A DNA stretch of 64,000 bases from Leguminivora glycinivorella (GCF_023078275.1 NC_062998.1:19233916-19297915), one strand, 5' to 3'; shown: positions 21,826 through 34,309, numbered from the stretch's first letter. Numbers and translations: made by a program. Notes: generated by a model from the letters alone, not told the origin.

Positions 21826-22925
21826 CATAGCTTTTGGGAATTAAGCCCTTTTGTTGTGGCCTTGTAGCGTAAACGTTATTATTTTAAAATAGTTTTATTT
21901 TATTTTATATTTTGTATTAAGTTAGTTGATATCAATGTTGTTGTACTACATACATTAGTTTATCCACAAAAATAATCATTACATATACAAATGTGTTCTA
22001 AACTTTGGATGTTACTCTTTTTTTTTTAAATCAAGGCGAGAGTTTTTGAGCTTTAATCTCAAAACAACACGTAATTTTCTATACTAAAAAAAATGCATTC
22101 ATAGTTTAAAAAAAAGAAAAAATGGAAATAATAAGCCCTTTTGAAAAGACACTCCTCAATTTTAATGGTATTGCATTGCAAGTCGATCGGTAAAGCACAG
22201 TGCGTCCAGCGGGTTTGCTCAATAACTAAGTATTTAGTATTTATAGGCCTTTGTGCCAGGCGATGTACATAAACCACAAGCACGACTCGGCAGTTTCCAG
22301 CATGGTATTACCTATGAGCTACGGTAGCAATTCACAAAATTAAGACGATACGATACAGGTCAATTCTCCATACAAACGCTCTCAACTATTTCCCTGGTTT
22401 TTGAAGATAGAGCAATGATTTTTTCAACACAGATTATTATTATTTTTTATCTGTGTCGGACCTTTTTAATTTTTTTGAAAAGACTAGCTAGATCCAATCA
22501 AAAATTTCTAAAAACGGCCTTTTTCAATATGGCTCAAAAAAAGGTGTGATACTCAAGATCGATAACAATAAGCCAAAAATTTTAAACGGTCCGACACAGA
22601 TTATTTCATTATTATTCAGATTCTCAAATTTCGTTCCTGTTTAAATAAGTTTTGAAGGAGGAAACAGTCGAGAGCGGAACCTCGATTTTAAAGATTTTTT
22701 CGCAATATCTTTTAACTGAGTTCTTCTTAATGGACATTTTTTTCTTCGATAAATCTAGTTAATAACACTAGTATATTTAACTGAAATTCCCAAATTGAAA
22801 GGGGGACTCCTTTCCATTTTAGCATTTTCGCTCCCGTAGCGTCTTAAGGCTCGCACTTCACGTTCAACAATGCCATCTTTAGAACCGTATATGGTGTACG
22901 ACTACGTACGTAAGAATAAGAAATA
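21826..22925. other. Non-coding, weakly repeat-like
   Basis: CGGTCCGACACAGATTAT (22590) and its loose complement near 22430 (ACACAGATTATTAT / TCTGTGTCGGACC) suggest a decayed inverted-repeat element at 22420-22615. GAGGAGTGTCTTTTCAAAAG at 21438 reappears inverted at 22137-22156. No gene. Confidence 0.35.
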
Positions 22926-22930
22926 AAAAC

Positions 22931-23476
22931 CGGCCAAGAGCGTGTCGGGCTACGCTCAGTGTAGGGTTCCGTAGTTTTCCGTATTTTTCTCAAAAACTAC
23001 TGAACCTATCAAGTTCAAAACAATTTTCCTAGAAAGTCTTTATAAAGTACTACTTTTGTGATTTTTTTCATATTTTTTAAACATATGGTTCAAAAGTTAG
23101 AGGGGGGGGACGCACTTTTTTTTCCTTTAGGAGCGATTATTTCCGAAAATATTAATATTATCAAAAAACGACCTTAGTAAACCCTTATTCATTTTTAAAT
23201 ACCTATCCAACAATATATCACACGTTGGGGTTGGAATGAAAACAAAATATCAGCCCCCACTTTACATGTAAGGGGGGTACCCTAATAAAACATTTTTTTC
23301 CATTTTTTATTTTTGTACTTTGTTGGCGTGATTGATATACATATTAGTACCAAATTTCAGCTTTCTAGTGCTAACGGTTACTGAGATTATCCGCGGACGG
23401 ACGGACGGATGGACGGACGGACAGACAGACATGGCGAAACTATAAGGGTTCCTAGTTGACTACGGAACCCTAAAAA
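22931..23476 (+). mobile_element. TAGGGTTCCGTAG element (family G), copy 1
   Basis: Starts ACCGGCCAAGAGCGTGTCGG and GTGTAGGGTTCCGTAG; ends GACTACGGAACCCTAAAAA. The inner ends TAGGGTTCCGTAG / CTACGGAACCCTA are inverted. Near its right end is a GGAC/GACA microsatellite and CATGGCGAAACTATAAGG. No coding capacity. A truncated copy lies at 52030-52325. Confidence 0.7.
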
Positions 23477-23487
23477 GATAAACCCTA

Positions 23488-24265
23488 CACTGAGCGTGTC
23501 GGGCCACGTTCAGTGTAGGGTTCCGAGTTTCCGGTATTTTTTTTAGGGTTAGGGTACCTTAAAAAATAAAACGGAACCCTTATAGGATCACTCGTGTGTC
23601 TGTCTGTCCATCTGCCACAGCAATTCTCTCCGAAACTACCGAACCGATTAACTTGAAATTTGGCACACATATGTAAACCTGTGACCCAAAGACGAACATG
23701 TAATTTAAATTAAAAAAAAAATCAATTATAGGGGCCACTTTTGGGGGGGTAAAAGTGAAAATTAAAAATCAAAGTTTATAGAACTACATATATCAAATGA
23801 CAGAGTTACTACTACTAATACTTATAAAAAGTATTTAAAAAATATTTTTTTTAATAATTTTTAGTAAAGTAATTTAAATAGGCAAACATTGACACCCCCC
23901 CCCCCCTGGCCTCCCCGCCCCTTATCTCCGAAACTACTAAGCGTGAAATTAAATTACAAATCTACAGTAAAGCGTAAGTCGGACTTAAAAGAATAAAACT
24001 CAAATTACGTATTTCACTCACTGCCGCTGCCAAATCTCTTGAAATTGTGTGAGCGCGTTTGAATATTACATATAAATAAACTCATTTCTGTTTCGTTTTG
24101 TTCAAAATATCGATTTGAATAAAACTTTTTTTCCACTTTTTATTTTTGCACTTTGTCGGCGTGATTGATATACATATTGGTACCAAATTTCAGCTTTCTA
24201 ATCCTAACGGTCCCTGAGATTATCCGCGGATGGACGGACGGACAGACAGACATGGCGAAACTATA
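23488..24265 (+). repeat. Composite of GGGTTCCGT families, interrupted at 24266
   Basis: Contains ACGGAACCCTTATAGGATCA, CTGTCTGTCC and CTTGAAATTTGGCACACATA as in 46064-46981, a C-run, then from about 24110 the last part of family G (TTGGCGTGATTGATATACAT-like text to GGCGAAACTATA). It resumes at 25067 and finishes with CTACGGAACCCTAAAAA at 25103. Confidence 0.65.
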
Positions 24266-25066
24266 GTGAGCGTCAGAATGGCGGGTGTACATCAAGCAAT
24301 CCTGGTGTGGTATACGTCAGGAGTTTAGTGCTAGCAATGTGCCAAATGTGCGCCAAAATTCGAGCAATGTGCTCTTTGAACTCCAGAGATATTTAAGAAA
24401 TTAATGACACCCGCCATTCTGACGTCAGGTTGGCGGGTGCACTTCCAGTTCTAGCTAATGGCTGCTTACTCAAGGGTGAAAGTACTGCCTAAGGTTAGTG
24501 CTCGCAATGTGCTTCCACATGTATGAAACACACACTAATTCAGAGAGCCGTTGAAGAGTAATATGGGATTGAATAAATATATCTATAACGCCTGCTGAAA
24601 TAAAATAGCAATGTTCATTGCCTGCAATGCAGCATTAACATGCAGCATGAACCTCCAGGTCTTTTATACCTTATACATGTTTGCTACCTATGTTATTTGA
24701 TATAAACAATTAACATGCAGGCGCTTTTCACAAAAAAGTGATACTTATAGATATATTTATTCAATCCCATATTACTCTTCAACGGCTCTCTGAATTAGTT
24801 TGTGTTTCATACATGTGGAAGTACATTGCGAGCACTAACCTTAAGCAGTACTTTCACCCTTGAGTAGGCAGCCATTAGCTAGAACTGGAAGTGCACCCGC
24901 CAACCTGACGTCAGAATGGCGGGTGTCATTAATTTCTTAAATATCTCTGGAGTTCAAAGAGCACATTGCTCGAATTTTGGCGCACATTTGGCACATTGCT
25001 AGCACTAACTCCTGACGTATACCACACCAGGATTGCTTGATGTACACCCGCCATTCTGACGCTCAC
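24266..25066. mobile_element. Foldback element, 801 bp, arms of about 323 bp
   Basis: Left arm 24266-24588 (GTGAGCGTCAGAATGGCGGG onward) is the near-perfect complement of right arm 24745-25066, around a 156-bp loop. AAACTATA is duplicated at 24258-24265 and 25067-25074. Each arm is itself built from two units meeting at GACGTC (24421-24426, 24907-24912): an outer unit of about 155 bp with its own GGCGGGTGT ends and an inner one with GGCGGGTGC ends. No ORF. Confidence 0.9.
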
Positions 25067-25106
25067 AAACTATAAGGGTTCCTAGTTGACTACGGAACCC
25101 TAAAAA

Positions 25107-26780
25107 GCAACATGCGATAGTGGGGACAAACGTAACAGCGCAGCGGGTCAAAAGTATTTGTAACAAACAATCGTTCTCGTCAGCTAAGTTTTTGTCTTAA
25201 ATAAAGTAGGTACCATATTTGTGAGCGACAGTAATTACTAATTAGAATGATGTGATACTATGAACTGTGTTCGTAAAAGTTTATACTTGATAAAATAATC
25301 GGTAAAGGTTAGTGTTTATGTGTATTTATATAAAAAACATAATACCAATTAAAATGCAAATAAGTATCGTAAAGGAACAGGTAAAAATCACGTGTTACAT
25401 TCATTTCTCCGGTAATGTGGTAAAAAAAATGTTATTTAATTGTTATTATGTACTGAACATCACTTTCTTATGCCAATAACTTTCTCTGTTATAAAACTAT
25501 TATATATAATGATGATTATTTATAAGTACCAGAAGTTATTCATTTTATAGGTATTTATCACGGGACGTATGTGATGAGACTCACGGTAAGCTCAAGAACC
25601 GAAATCAAAACACTTGTTTAGAGTAGTTTGCGTGTATAACAAATAGGTAATCAGACGAAGTCTACGTTATATGTATTGTCAAATTTTAATATGAAGTCTT
25701 CAAGTAGTACCACTTGGGTGGGATAATAATGATCTCAAACAAATTAAAAAAAGGATAGTGGTTTTTCATCACTATTTTCATGTGTCTATGTCGATAAATA
25801 CCTTACCTGTAAGTATTGTTTAGAAAATAAGGATTGCATAAAGTGCGGTAAAGACTACACAGGGGACGGAATCTAGCACAGTAACTTTAGCTTTACCTAC
25901 ATTGACGGGGTTGAGAATGCCAAATTCCACAAAAAAATTACATATTCATTTCATTACAACGTTTTGCCATTTAAGTAAATAGTGAAGTTTTCTCTATAAA
26001 TTATTTCATTCACAACTAAAACTTGTTTGTTTGCCGATAACACTTGTAATCTACAATAGGTACATTAGGTACCACTACACACTATAACACTATCTACAAT
26101 AAGTACCTTACAAATTTATGAAATTTATGGAGTGAGGCGCAGCGTGGCGCGGCGGTGGACCGTGGCTTTGCTATTGTCATTCAATCGGGCCATTGTGGGC
26201 TTTGTCGTGCCTCGTGCCGCGGGCCGCGGGCCGCGCGCCCGTTCACCATGGGACATTGGCAACTTGTGGTCAATTTTATTCCCTGAACACGCTACATAGA
26301 TGATAAGTAGCCTGAATCATGAATCATTTTATTTATTTATAAACCAGTTTGCTCGAAAATCTTTGGAAAACGGTTTAATGATATTTTTTAAACACGAGTT
26401 TAACTTTTCGTTTGACCCCTTGTTTCTAATCCTATAGTAAAGTTTAAATGCCATGTTGTAGAAATATTATTGAAAGGAACACGAAATCGACCAATCAAAA
26501 TTCGAAAATCGCCTCCCAGAGGCCAGCTAAGGGCCTGCGCGAGACAGTGTCCAAAGCCAAAACCTGTCCGAGTTGTGAGTAGTAACTAACTATATTATTT
26601 ATTTTAATAATAATGCAAGCGAAATGTAAGGGACCGTGGGGTAATCAGAGCGGGCGGGTAATGAGAGCGGTGTCAAAGTAGACTTACCCAGGGCTCGTAA
26701 TTACTTGTGCAAACGGCCTTGGGACGTCTTCGGAAGCTCACTGCAACGCTCCGTGCCCCGCGATCAGTTGCACGAGACTG
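25107..26780. other. Non-coding gap with GC-rich patch
   Basis: AT-rich except 26130-26250 (GTGGCGCGGCGGTGGACCG, GCGGGCCGCGGGCCGCGCGC). The patch has no convincing open frame or promoter partner; it may be an orphan CpG-rich fragment. Around 26640, GGGGTAATCAGAGCGGGCGG precedes the family Z2 pair. Confidence 0.35.
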
Positions 26781-27310
26781 GTTCAACTATAGAATCCTTT
26801 CACTTGCTCGTTTATCAATTCCACACTCGGCGTTAAAATACAACTTTGCCCCCTTGTATAACAAATAACTATTTCCCCTCACTAGCTCGGAAGCACGTGT
26901 TTGGTCCTTTAATACCAGCGGGTAAAAACGCATTTTATCCACTAGTGGGTAAAGTGATTTGACCTTGAATAAAGTCAAATTAACTGCTTTAAAATTGATA
27001 AAAGTAGGTGAATCTAGTAATAAAGATGATTTACCACCTGTGGAACTATTGGAAGCAGTGATAAACGCATTTTTTGCGTTGTAGTTTCCTCGCTATAGTG
27101 AGGGGAAAAGTTTTGTGTTACACTCGGGTGCAAATGTATTTTACTTCTCGTGTGTTAAAAAACTCGCAAGTTCAGGATTCTATTCTCGAACCACTCGCTT
27201 CGCTCGTGGTTCAACTATAGAATCCTTTCACTTGCTCGTTTTTCAATTCCACACTCGGCGTCAAAATACAACTTTGCCCCCTTGTATAACAAATAACTAT
27301 TTTGGCTCCG
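26780..27310. repeat. Family Z2, two direct copies
   Basis: CAACTATAGAATCCTTTCAC, TTCCACACTCGGCGT and CCCCCTTGTATAACAAATAA occur at 26785-26880 and 27208-27305, almost identical over about 95 bp. The same terminal text, GCCCCCTTGTA, ends family Z at 51620-51650. CCACTCGCTTCGCTCGTGG near 27193 is an imperfect palindrome. Confidence 0.65.
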
Positions 27311-27597
27311 CGGTTATAAAAAAATGTGAAATTCGTCTTTCACGGTAAGCGTTAAATTATCTTTATTATGACTGTGTTTTTCCAAATATGTTACGTTAAT
27401 ATATATAATTTACGTCGATGCATCTCAAATCGCGACGACGAAGCAATTTTTTTTAGAAAAATATTTTTTTGTGTTGCATGCGGGTAGTGGGAGCTATAAA
27501 CAGCTCCTGATATCCGCATTGCTAAAATTTAGCTCCCATTACCCCAATGCAGTTAACTTATTTTATACTGAAATGTTTTCTTTATTTTCCCTTCCAG

Positions 27598-27639
27598 ATG
27601 GCACGAAAAAGAAACCGTTCCACATCAAAAGCCTCTTAG
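27598..27639 (+). pseudogene. Possible N-terminal fragment of a pogo-like transposase
   Basis: After a TTTTCCCTTCCAG acceptor-like tract, ATG opens MARKRNRSTSKAS then TAG. Basic MARKRxR(T/S)TSKAS starts are familiar from pogo/Tigger-like helix-turn-helix transposases of insects. Fourteen codons are too few to be sure. Confidence 0.25.
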
Positions 27640-27684
27640 AACGTAAAGACTGATTGTAAGCAAAGAAAAGATTTAATCTAAATA

Positions 27685-27800
27685 TATTTGTCGGAGAATG
27701 ATCAAAATGTGGTTTAAGATACCTTTTATGTTTGCTCTATTTGTCAAATATAGCGTCATAAAAGGTATCTTAAACCACATTTTGGTCATCCTCCGACATA
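27685..27800. mobile_element. Hairpin MITE
   Basis: TATTTGTCGGAGAATGATCA...TACCTTTTATG (27685-27730) pairs with CATAAAAGGTA...TCATCCTCCGACATA (27757-27800). Arms of about 44 bp, loop 26 bp; TA ends. Confidence 0.8.
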
Positions 27801-27899
27801 TTACTATGGCTCCCATTTGACATATAGGGCATTTTGTAGCTCTCGTTACCCGAAGGTGAGGGTACCTAATGGGAGCGAATGCCATTTTTTTGTTTTTCG

Positions 27900-28715
27900 T
27901 TTCTCATCATTAACAATGATATTATTTACGCATATTTTTTGTTGTTATGGGTTGCTAGATAAATAACCCTAACGTTCATAATTAAAGATATTTTTTACTA
28001 TGAAAATTATGAGTTTTATTACAAATCATTCTTAGTAGGCTCTAATTCCCCCACGCTCCCCTAACCCAGAGTATCCAGCTACAATTGCCGAATAAATATT
28101 TCAAGTTGACACCGCTAAGATCCAGTCGTGGTTAGGCTATTGATTGATGAATTGATAAGATAATATCGTTAAATTCAAATTTAAAACTCAAATTGAAAAT
28201 ATGAGTTCAATACCTATATCGAAATTAAGTAAATCAACAAGTAGCTACCCTATACAAATGGCACATACAATCAAATGTATAATCGCATGTAAATGCATCG
28301 CGTTTGTTTCCATCCAACTGACTTGACTGGAAATCGGAATTATATCTGCAATTATTAAGACTACTAGAAAGAGCTACAGTAAGTAGGACAGGTACATCCA
28401 TTTGTGCAGCATGGTAACTTCATAAGTATAGATATTTAAATCAAATGAACGAAAACTAGGACAATAACAAGCACAATGACGTCAATGATCCTATTCTGAA
28501 ACCAAGTAGGTACCTACGATAATCCTGAAATAAGGTAAATTCTCCGTAAAAAAGCTGCCACTGTTTGAGCTAGGACTATGAAGAAGCTGTCTATTACCTA
28601 CTCCGACAGGAAACTGATAAGTAAATAAGAATCTTTTGATCATTATAATAGTTATTCTTAAAGAAAACGTAGCTTCCTATCAATCCAGAGAAATATAAAC
28701 AAATACCTGCTTACA
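27900..28715. other. Non-coding gap
   Basis: AT-rich; nothing recognised up to the 5' LTR-like repeat. Confidence 0.4.
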
Positions 28716-28719
28716 ATAA

Positions 28720-29081
28720 TGTTAGCTTTCGACATTGAGTTCATAATTTTCATTGATTTTATATGTATACTGGCCTTTATCAAATTATCGGTAGATATAA
28801 ACGTGCCTGAATAAGATTGGCCCTTTTAAAAAAATAAAACATTAGGCGGGAACCGCATAAATCTTGACAGATGTCACCGTGAAAAAAAGATATAATCGGC
28901 ATTATGGAAAAACTAGAAAAAGCAACCGTATAACCAAGCTGTGATAATTTTAGGAATTTGTGTATTGTATTGTTAATATCGACTGTGATTGTAACCCAAA
29001 CTGTTCAGTATGAGATTGGCATTGTAATAAAACAAAGTGCAAGGAGAAGTTCTTTCATTTAAGACCGGAACATAGCCTTCA
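28720..29081 (+). repeat. 5' LTR-like repeat
   Basis: 362 bp, TG...CA. Differs from the 3' copy only by one extra A in a homopolymer. Possible promoter signals: TATAAA at 28796, arthropod initiator TCAGT at 29005-29009. AATAAA at 29026 could start 3' end formation just downstream. Confidence 0.7.
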
Positions 29082-30515
29082 GTTCAGCAAGAGGGATCAA
29101 AGGCTTACTGTCGCCTAAACCACGTCCACAACTTTATGAACGGCAGGTAAACAAGTTAATCTGTATTTTTGAGTATTGGAGACCGAGTTATATGATAAAA
29201 TGATATTAGTGGTCATATAACTGGTAATATCAACAAGTATGGGAAGTGATCGGGTCATACCGATTGTTTGGAATGGACTTGCTAAGTTATGGATTGAGAT
29301 ACAGACACTTATGAGTGGAAAATGTTGTTTTCGTGTTTATGCAGAATACTTATTCTAATTACTTGATATAGCAAAGGATTGCATCAAATAGTATTACTCT
29401 CTGAATGACCTGTTTTAATTCAGGAATGAATGAGCATCAGTAATCAGTATATTTTATTGCTTTCATAGACTTCAGGTCAAAGAAACAAACATCCATACTT
29501 AATATTATAAATGGGAAAGTGTGTGTGTCTGTTTGTTTGTCTGTCTTTCATGGCAAAACGGAGCGACAAATTGACATGTTTTTTTTTAAGTGAAGATGGT
29601 TGGAGGGATGGAGGGTGACATAGGCTACTTTTTGTCTCTTTCTAACGCGAGCGAAGCCACAGGAAATAGCTAGTGAAATATAAACTGAACAATGTTTTAT
29701 AAACACATGGGATAATTTCTTTTTGGAATAAATACTAATGATGTCTAACTTATTCAGTAATGATAATTATTTCAGAACTAGTTTCACTGCCATATTTCAG
29801 TTTAGTGTAAATATTTCATTTTGTGCTTTGAAGTCAAGTGACATCATAATCATTTTATTGGCTTTCAATTCTTTTACCGTTTACTTTTGTCTAGTGTGCT
29901 CAAATGCCAGTTGCTTGAAAGTCACATGCCTTTTTGGAGCTCATCTATTCAGGATGAAATTGATGGGGATGAACTTTAATTAACATTAAGTTCAACATTG
30001 TTGTTTTTGTGTATCAGACTAGGAATGTATTAATCTTTTGACATTGACAGTTTATTTAGTCATTGGTGTTGGATTTCTGTCTAAGCTACTACATTTAAAG
30101 TATGACTACAAGGTATAGCAAGAAATCAATGATGGTAAATTATGAGGATGTTAAGCTAAGGATCAGGGTGTTGTATATAAATAAAGAAAAACAAACCATA
30201 ATAGTGACAGCTCTGGACTAAGGAGGTGGCCGGTGACATGTGTTGTTTGTCTCAACACTAGTGATCCATGTTTTTTTGTTACATGTACAAAAACATATTG
30301 AAAAAGTTTTCCTGTATATTACACATCTAATATACTTGTAATTCTACATAAAATTGTTTTACATAGGTAATGTGGTTAAAGGAGGAAGTGAATATTTAGG
30401 TACTATAAATAAGAAGGAGGAAGAGGTAATAAAAAGGGAATTTAAAATAAAGCTTATCTAACATATAATTATAATTTGCAGATTGGATGGTGGTACTGAT
30501 TGAGGAGGAGGATCA
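29082..30515 (+). other. LTR-element interior, 5' part
   Basis: No coding signal. ATGAACGGCAG followed by GTAAAC (29136-29151) would be a possible short exon with donor. A Helitron-like fragment lies at 29500-29674. The rest is AT-rich. Confidence 0.4.
29500..29674 (+). mobile_element. Helitron-like (Lep1-type) fragment
   Basis: TTAATATTATAAATGGGAAA, GTGTGTGTGTCTGTTTG, CAAAACGGAGCGACAAATTG, ACATAGGCTACTTTTTGTCT and AACGCGAGCGAAGCCAC ending AATAGCTAGTG form a repeat common in Lepidoptera. The CTAG-T end fits a Helitron 3' terminus. Assignment is from memory of the family. Confidence 0.45.
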
Positions 30516-30519
30516 GTAC

Positions 30520-30950
30520 AGCTAGCAATTAATGCTGATGAACTTAGCTGCTGCACTAGGATAAAACAGCAGAGAGGTCCAGGATATGGCCATGAATCAA
30601 GGATGAAGAACCCGGCACAAATTAATGCTGATGATGGTCTTAGCTGAGGCTTTAGGCTAAGACATCAGGGAGGTCAAGGATACGGTCATGATTTAAGGAG
30701 TGCATTGGGTTCAAGGATGGAGAACCCGGCACAAATTAATGCTGATTGTCTTAGCTGTGGTGTTAGGCTATGGCATCAGGGAGGTCAAGGATACGGTCAT
30801 GATTTAAGGAGTGTGTTGGGTTCAAGGATGGAGAACCCGGCACAGATTAATGCTGTAGGTCTTAGCTGTGGTGTTAGGCTGAGACATCAGGCAGGTTGAG
30901 GACACGGCCATGATTTAAGGACTGCTTTGGGTTCAAGGACGGAGAACACA
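30520..30950 (+). repeat. Minisatellite, 111-114-bp units
   Basis: GGCACAAATTAATGCTGAT starts at 30614 and 30728, and GGCACAGATTAATGCTG at 30839. Shared parts include CATCAGGGAGGTCAAGGATA and TTCAAGGATGGAGAACCCGG. A diverged unit precedes and a truncated one follows. The open frame across two units is a by-product. Confidence 0.85.
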
Positions 30951-30999
30951 AATGGTTTCAAGATTTTAGGACGAGTGGTTTCTTGGTTTTGTTTGGAGC

Positions 31000-32150
31000 A
31001 ACTCTTATAAGGAAGGTTGGAGAAGTGAGCACTGGAGGTTGAGGGACTATTTTTCAACATCATCTGGGTCTGGTGGCAGTTCATCACCTCAACTTAGGAA
31101 ATGATGTCGCGGATCAAGTATAGTGTTATATTAAATCAATTCCTTAGTATTCTTGACAAGGTCAAGAGTTTAGACAAACATAAGTTATCCTATAGGGTAG
31201 CTAAGACTTGTTATCAAGGATTATCCACCTTTTTATTTACATGGGATGAAGAGAGAAATTTATAGAATCCTTTCCTTGTCGAGAAGACTATGATAAACTT
31301 CTTTCATATATGTAATTTTAGTAAGGAAAGTAAAACATCATGTGAAAAGATAGGATATCTTGAAATTTATTGCCATAGAAATAAAAACACTGATTAAAGG
31401 AATGAAACTCAAACAACTACTAGTGATAGGACGTATTTGTGAAATTTGTAAGGTGTCAGAATCGGTACTCGCGGTGATTTCAGTCAAAGGAAATAGTAAG
31501 TCCAATGTACTTAGGATATGTTTAGGAAAGTGAACGATAGAGGGCGTGAAGGGCAATTGAACGCAAAACTGACGCGTACAAATATATACTGTGGTGCAAG
31601 TTGTTACTAGACGTCACTATTACCATTTACCACTGCAAACTGGTTGGCTGGGTGTAAGTATTTCGCTAGATGTCTCTGTACTATCTGCAAACTAGCGAAA
31701 GGCGTTCTACGTATGGTTAGTTGTATTTAATTGGCTGTGATTTCTTGGAGAGATGGGTGTTGATAAATAATAATAAATAAATAAATAAATATTATAGGAC
31801 ATTCTTACACAGATCACACAGAGGTTGAAAAATTGAATTTGATCTTTTAATGTGCTAATGTTCTGGATGGTGTTCGCGCCTGGAGGCTTTTACACATGAT
31901 GATTGTAACTTGGTTGTATTAGGCTCGGATTCTGAGTGAAAAATAAACCTAATTAAAAGTCCCGTCATAAATATGTGACATTCCATGTCAAAAGGGTGCA
32001 CATGCTTTGTGTGTTATAAGGAACCTTAATAATAGATGGCGATGCATTCGAATATCTTGATAAGTTGATAACTCTATCATACTATTCAATTTTCATATTT
32101 AGATTGTCGCGCTGACAATGTTGTGTTACATTTCAAACAATTCATTAATA
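31000..32150 (+). other. LTR-element interior, non-coding
   Basis: Nothing recognisable except an AATA/AAAT microsatellite near 31765-31792. Sequence is AT-rich. Confidence 0.35.
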
Positions 32151-32159
32151 TCATGGCAT

Positions 32160-34110
32160 GATCAATTAGTCATCTGTAGGGTTCCGTATTTCAATTTATT
32201 GTGTGATGCATTTTCATTGGATAAAGCAGTTATTTGTTCGGGGATCCAATTGTAAATTTTTGGGCCAACGGTATAATATGTCCTTTTGGTAGATTTGGTC
32301 AGTCTGAAGTTGGATGTTTTTGCCACGCCCCTATTCCTGTTCCTTAAGCGTCTCAAGTTGACGACTCTGTGTGGAAATATGTCAATGTGGGTTCTTACGA
32401 GCTTTAAAATGTTAAAAATATATTGCGATGGTAATGTCATGGTTCATAATGATATATAAATAGTTGTCGAGTTGGCAAACCGGAGGGCGAGTTGGCTATT
32501 ATTCTTATAGCTCGCTTCTGCAACACGAGGACACCATGCCGGTCAGCGACGACGCCTCTGAAATTCTAGACTAGTTTGGCACAGAATGGAAAAGGACAAA
32601 ATAACTACTTCGTACTGCTGCTGCAGAATTATGCTGGACTCCTAGACACCCCTAGAGTATGTAGAGGACCATAGAGGACTACATCTACCTGAGGACACTT
32701 TAATTTCATTTAAACAAGACTTAGAAAAAGAAATTGAAAGAAGAGTAAATCGAACATGGAACAAGTATTGGTCATTAAAGGAAATTTCAAAGGTAAAAAT
32801 GTCTACAAAACAAAAATGAAGACTAAAGCAATGGAAATTTGCCTATTTATTACCCTGCCTTATATATGCATGCCAAACCTGGCCCACTAGGAGAGAAACA
32901 TTTAGGAGAATAAAAGCATGTCAGGGAGGAGTTCAAGGAGGCTACCTAGGATTGAGACTGGAAGATGGAGTAAAAAAATAAACGTTCGAAAGAGGACCGG
33001 GGCTAATGATTAGTTAAGCAGGTATTACGCTTTAAATGGAGATAGGCCGGACACGCAAGGAACCGAGGACGGACACTGGCCAAATGTGGTAAGCGAGTGG
33101 CTAACCCAGGGAAAGAGAAGAAGTGGAAAACCACTCATAAGATGGAGCGACGGCATAAAAAAAAAAATAGTAGGCTACAGCTGGCCAGAAGTAGCAAAAG
33201 GAAGAGAATGCTGGAAAGCATTGGAGGAGGCTTTACCGTTCAGGGTGGTCCTTATGAAGATGATGAAGAAGATAAAAAAAAAAAAAAAACATAACTGTAA
33301 ATATTTATCAAGAAAATAAAAGCTTATATTATATTATTATATGTTTGTGCTTGAGGAAGAACAAGGACAGTATTTTGGGTGCGAAACAGATTCCTGCTAT
33401 CCCATGGTGTCCCATTTTAGCAATTGGTCGAGGGTAACGCTCAAAATTTGGCAGAGGTGACGTGCGGAAGGATTGTGTTGTTCATGGTAACTACTGGCGG
33501 TCTCCTTCCTAGGTTAAAGTGGAGAACCTGAGTTATTGATACATTTAAGGACGAGCCCATTAACGAAACCAATGTACTAGGAGTTTATGTACGTCACGGG
33601 TGATTGACGTCTTGAAGCTATCGTTGTTCGGAGCAGTTAGTATGTCGTCAGCAAAAACATACATTTGTATTAGAAAGCATAGATTGGGCCATGGACGAGC
33701 CCTAGGGGATCCCAATATCTACAGAACCACAGTCAGATTTTACCGCACCACTATTTATTACAACGGATTGCTGTCTTTCCTGTAAGAAATCGGCCATGAA
33801 CTTTAAAACAGAGGCACCTGGACCGTGGTGCTCAAACTTTTTGATTAGGACGTTGTGATCGCAAAGGTCAAAAGCATTCGTCATGTCGCAAACGACAATG
33901 GTTACATGTAAATGGTTCTCTTTAATAATTGAGACACGAGCGATTTCGTCGATAGGCAAATTGTTTTGTGTATTAATTGAAACTTTTCTAAAAAGTTATG
34001 CGGCCGATTACTCACTCCCGCTTTTAAAACTTTGGCCATAGTGGGAATTATACTTATTGGCCTAGGTATAGTTCCTCAACTCATCTTTCTGACTTTTGCC
34101 TTTATAAACG
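32160..34110 (-). pseudogene. Degenerate non-LTR retrotransposon, split by another LINE
   Basis: On the minus strand 33959-33702 gives VVCDMTNAFDLCDHNVLIKK (reverse-transcriptase motif A) up to DIGIP. About 33660-33640 gives VFADDI (the ADD catalytic motif). After a break, 32600-32160 gives VLQKRAIRIIANSPSGLPTR and, in a shifted frame, NFRLTKSTKRTYYTVGPKIY near the C terminus. Several stops and shifts. This order fits a Jockey/CR1-group element whose middle is interrupted by the plus-strand LINE piece at 32690-33300. Confidence 0.6.
32690..33300 (+). pseudogene. RTE-type LINE C-terminal fragment
   Basis: Reads DLEKEIERRVNRTWNKYWSL, later WLTQGKRRSGKPLIRWSDGI and GYSWPEVAKGRECWKALEEA in shifted frames. 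The pattern R-W-x-D-x-I ... W ... A ... W ... L-E-E-A is the usual C-terminal signature of RTE-clade proteins. It ends in GATGATGAAGAAG and a 15-A run. Frames are broken. Confidence 0.6.
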
Positions 34111-34309
34111 GGAACGACTGTTACATTTTTAAGTATGGTGGGTAAATACCTACTTTGATAATAAAAAAATGTTAGTTAACTGAACTATGCCTAGGTAGTC
34201 CAACTTTGAGGTATCATATACATATATACCACAGGTGTTTTTCTTGTAACAATATTTGTCGCTATATGATTTTATACAACTCATCAAAGGTAAACCGAGA
34301 CCGATAACT

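Noticed and set aside
30705..30899. Repetitive peptide ENPAQIN...DCLSCGVRL
   Set aside because: Translation of two minisatellite units, with stops in the neighbouring units.
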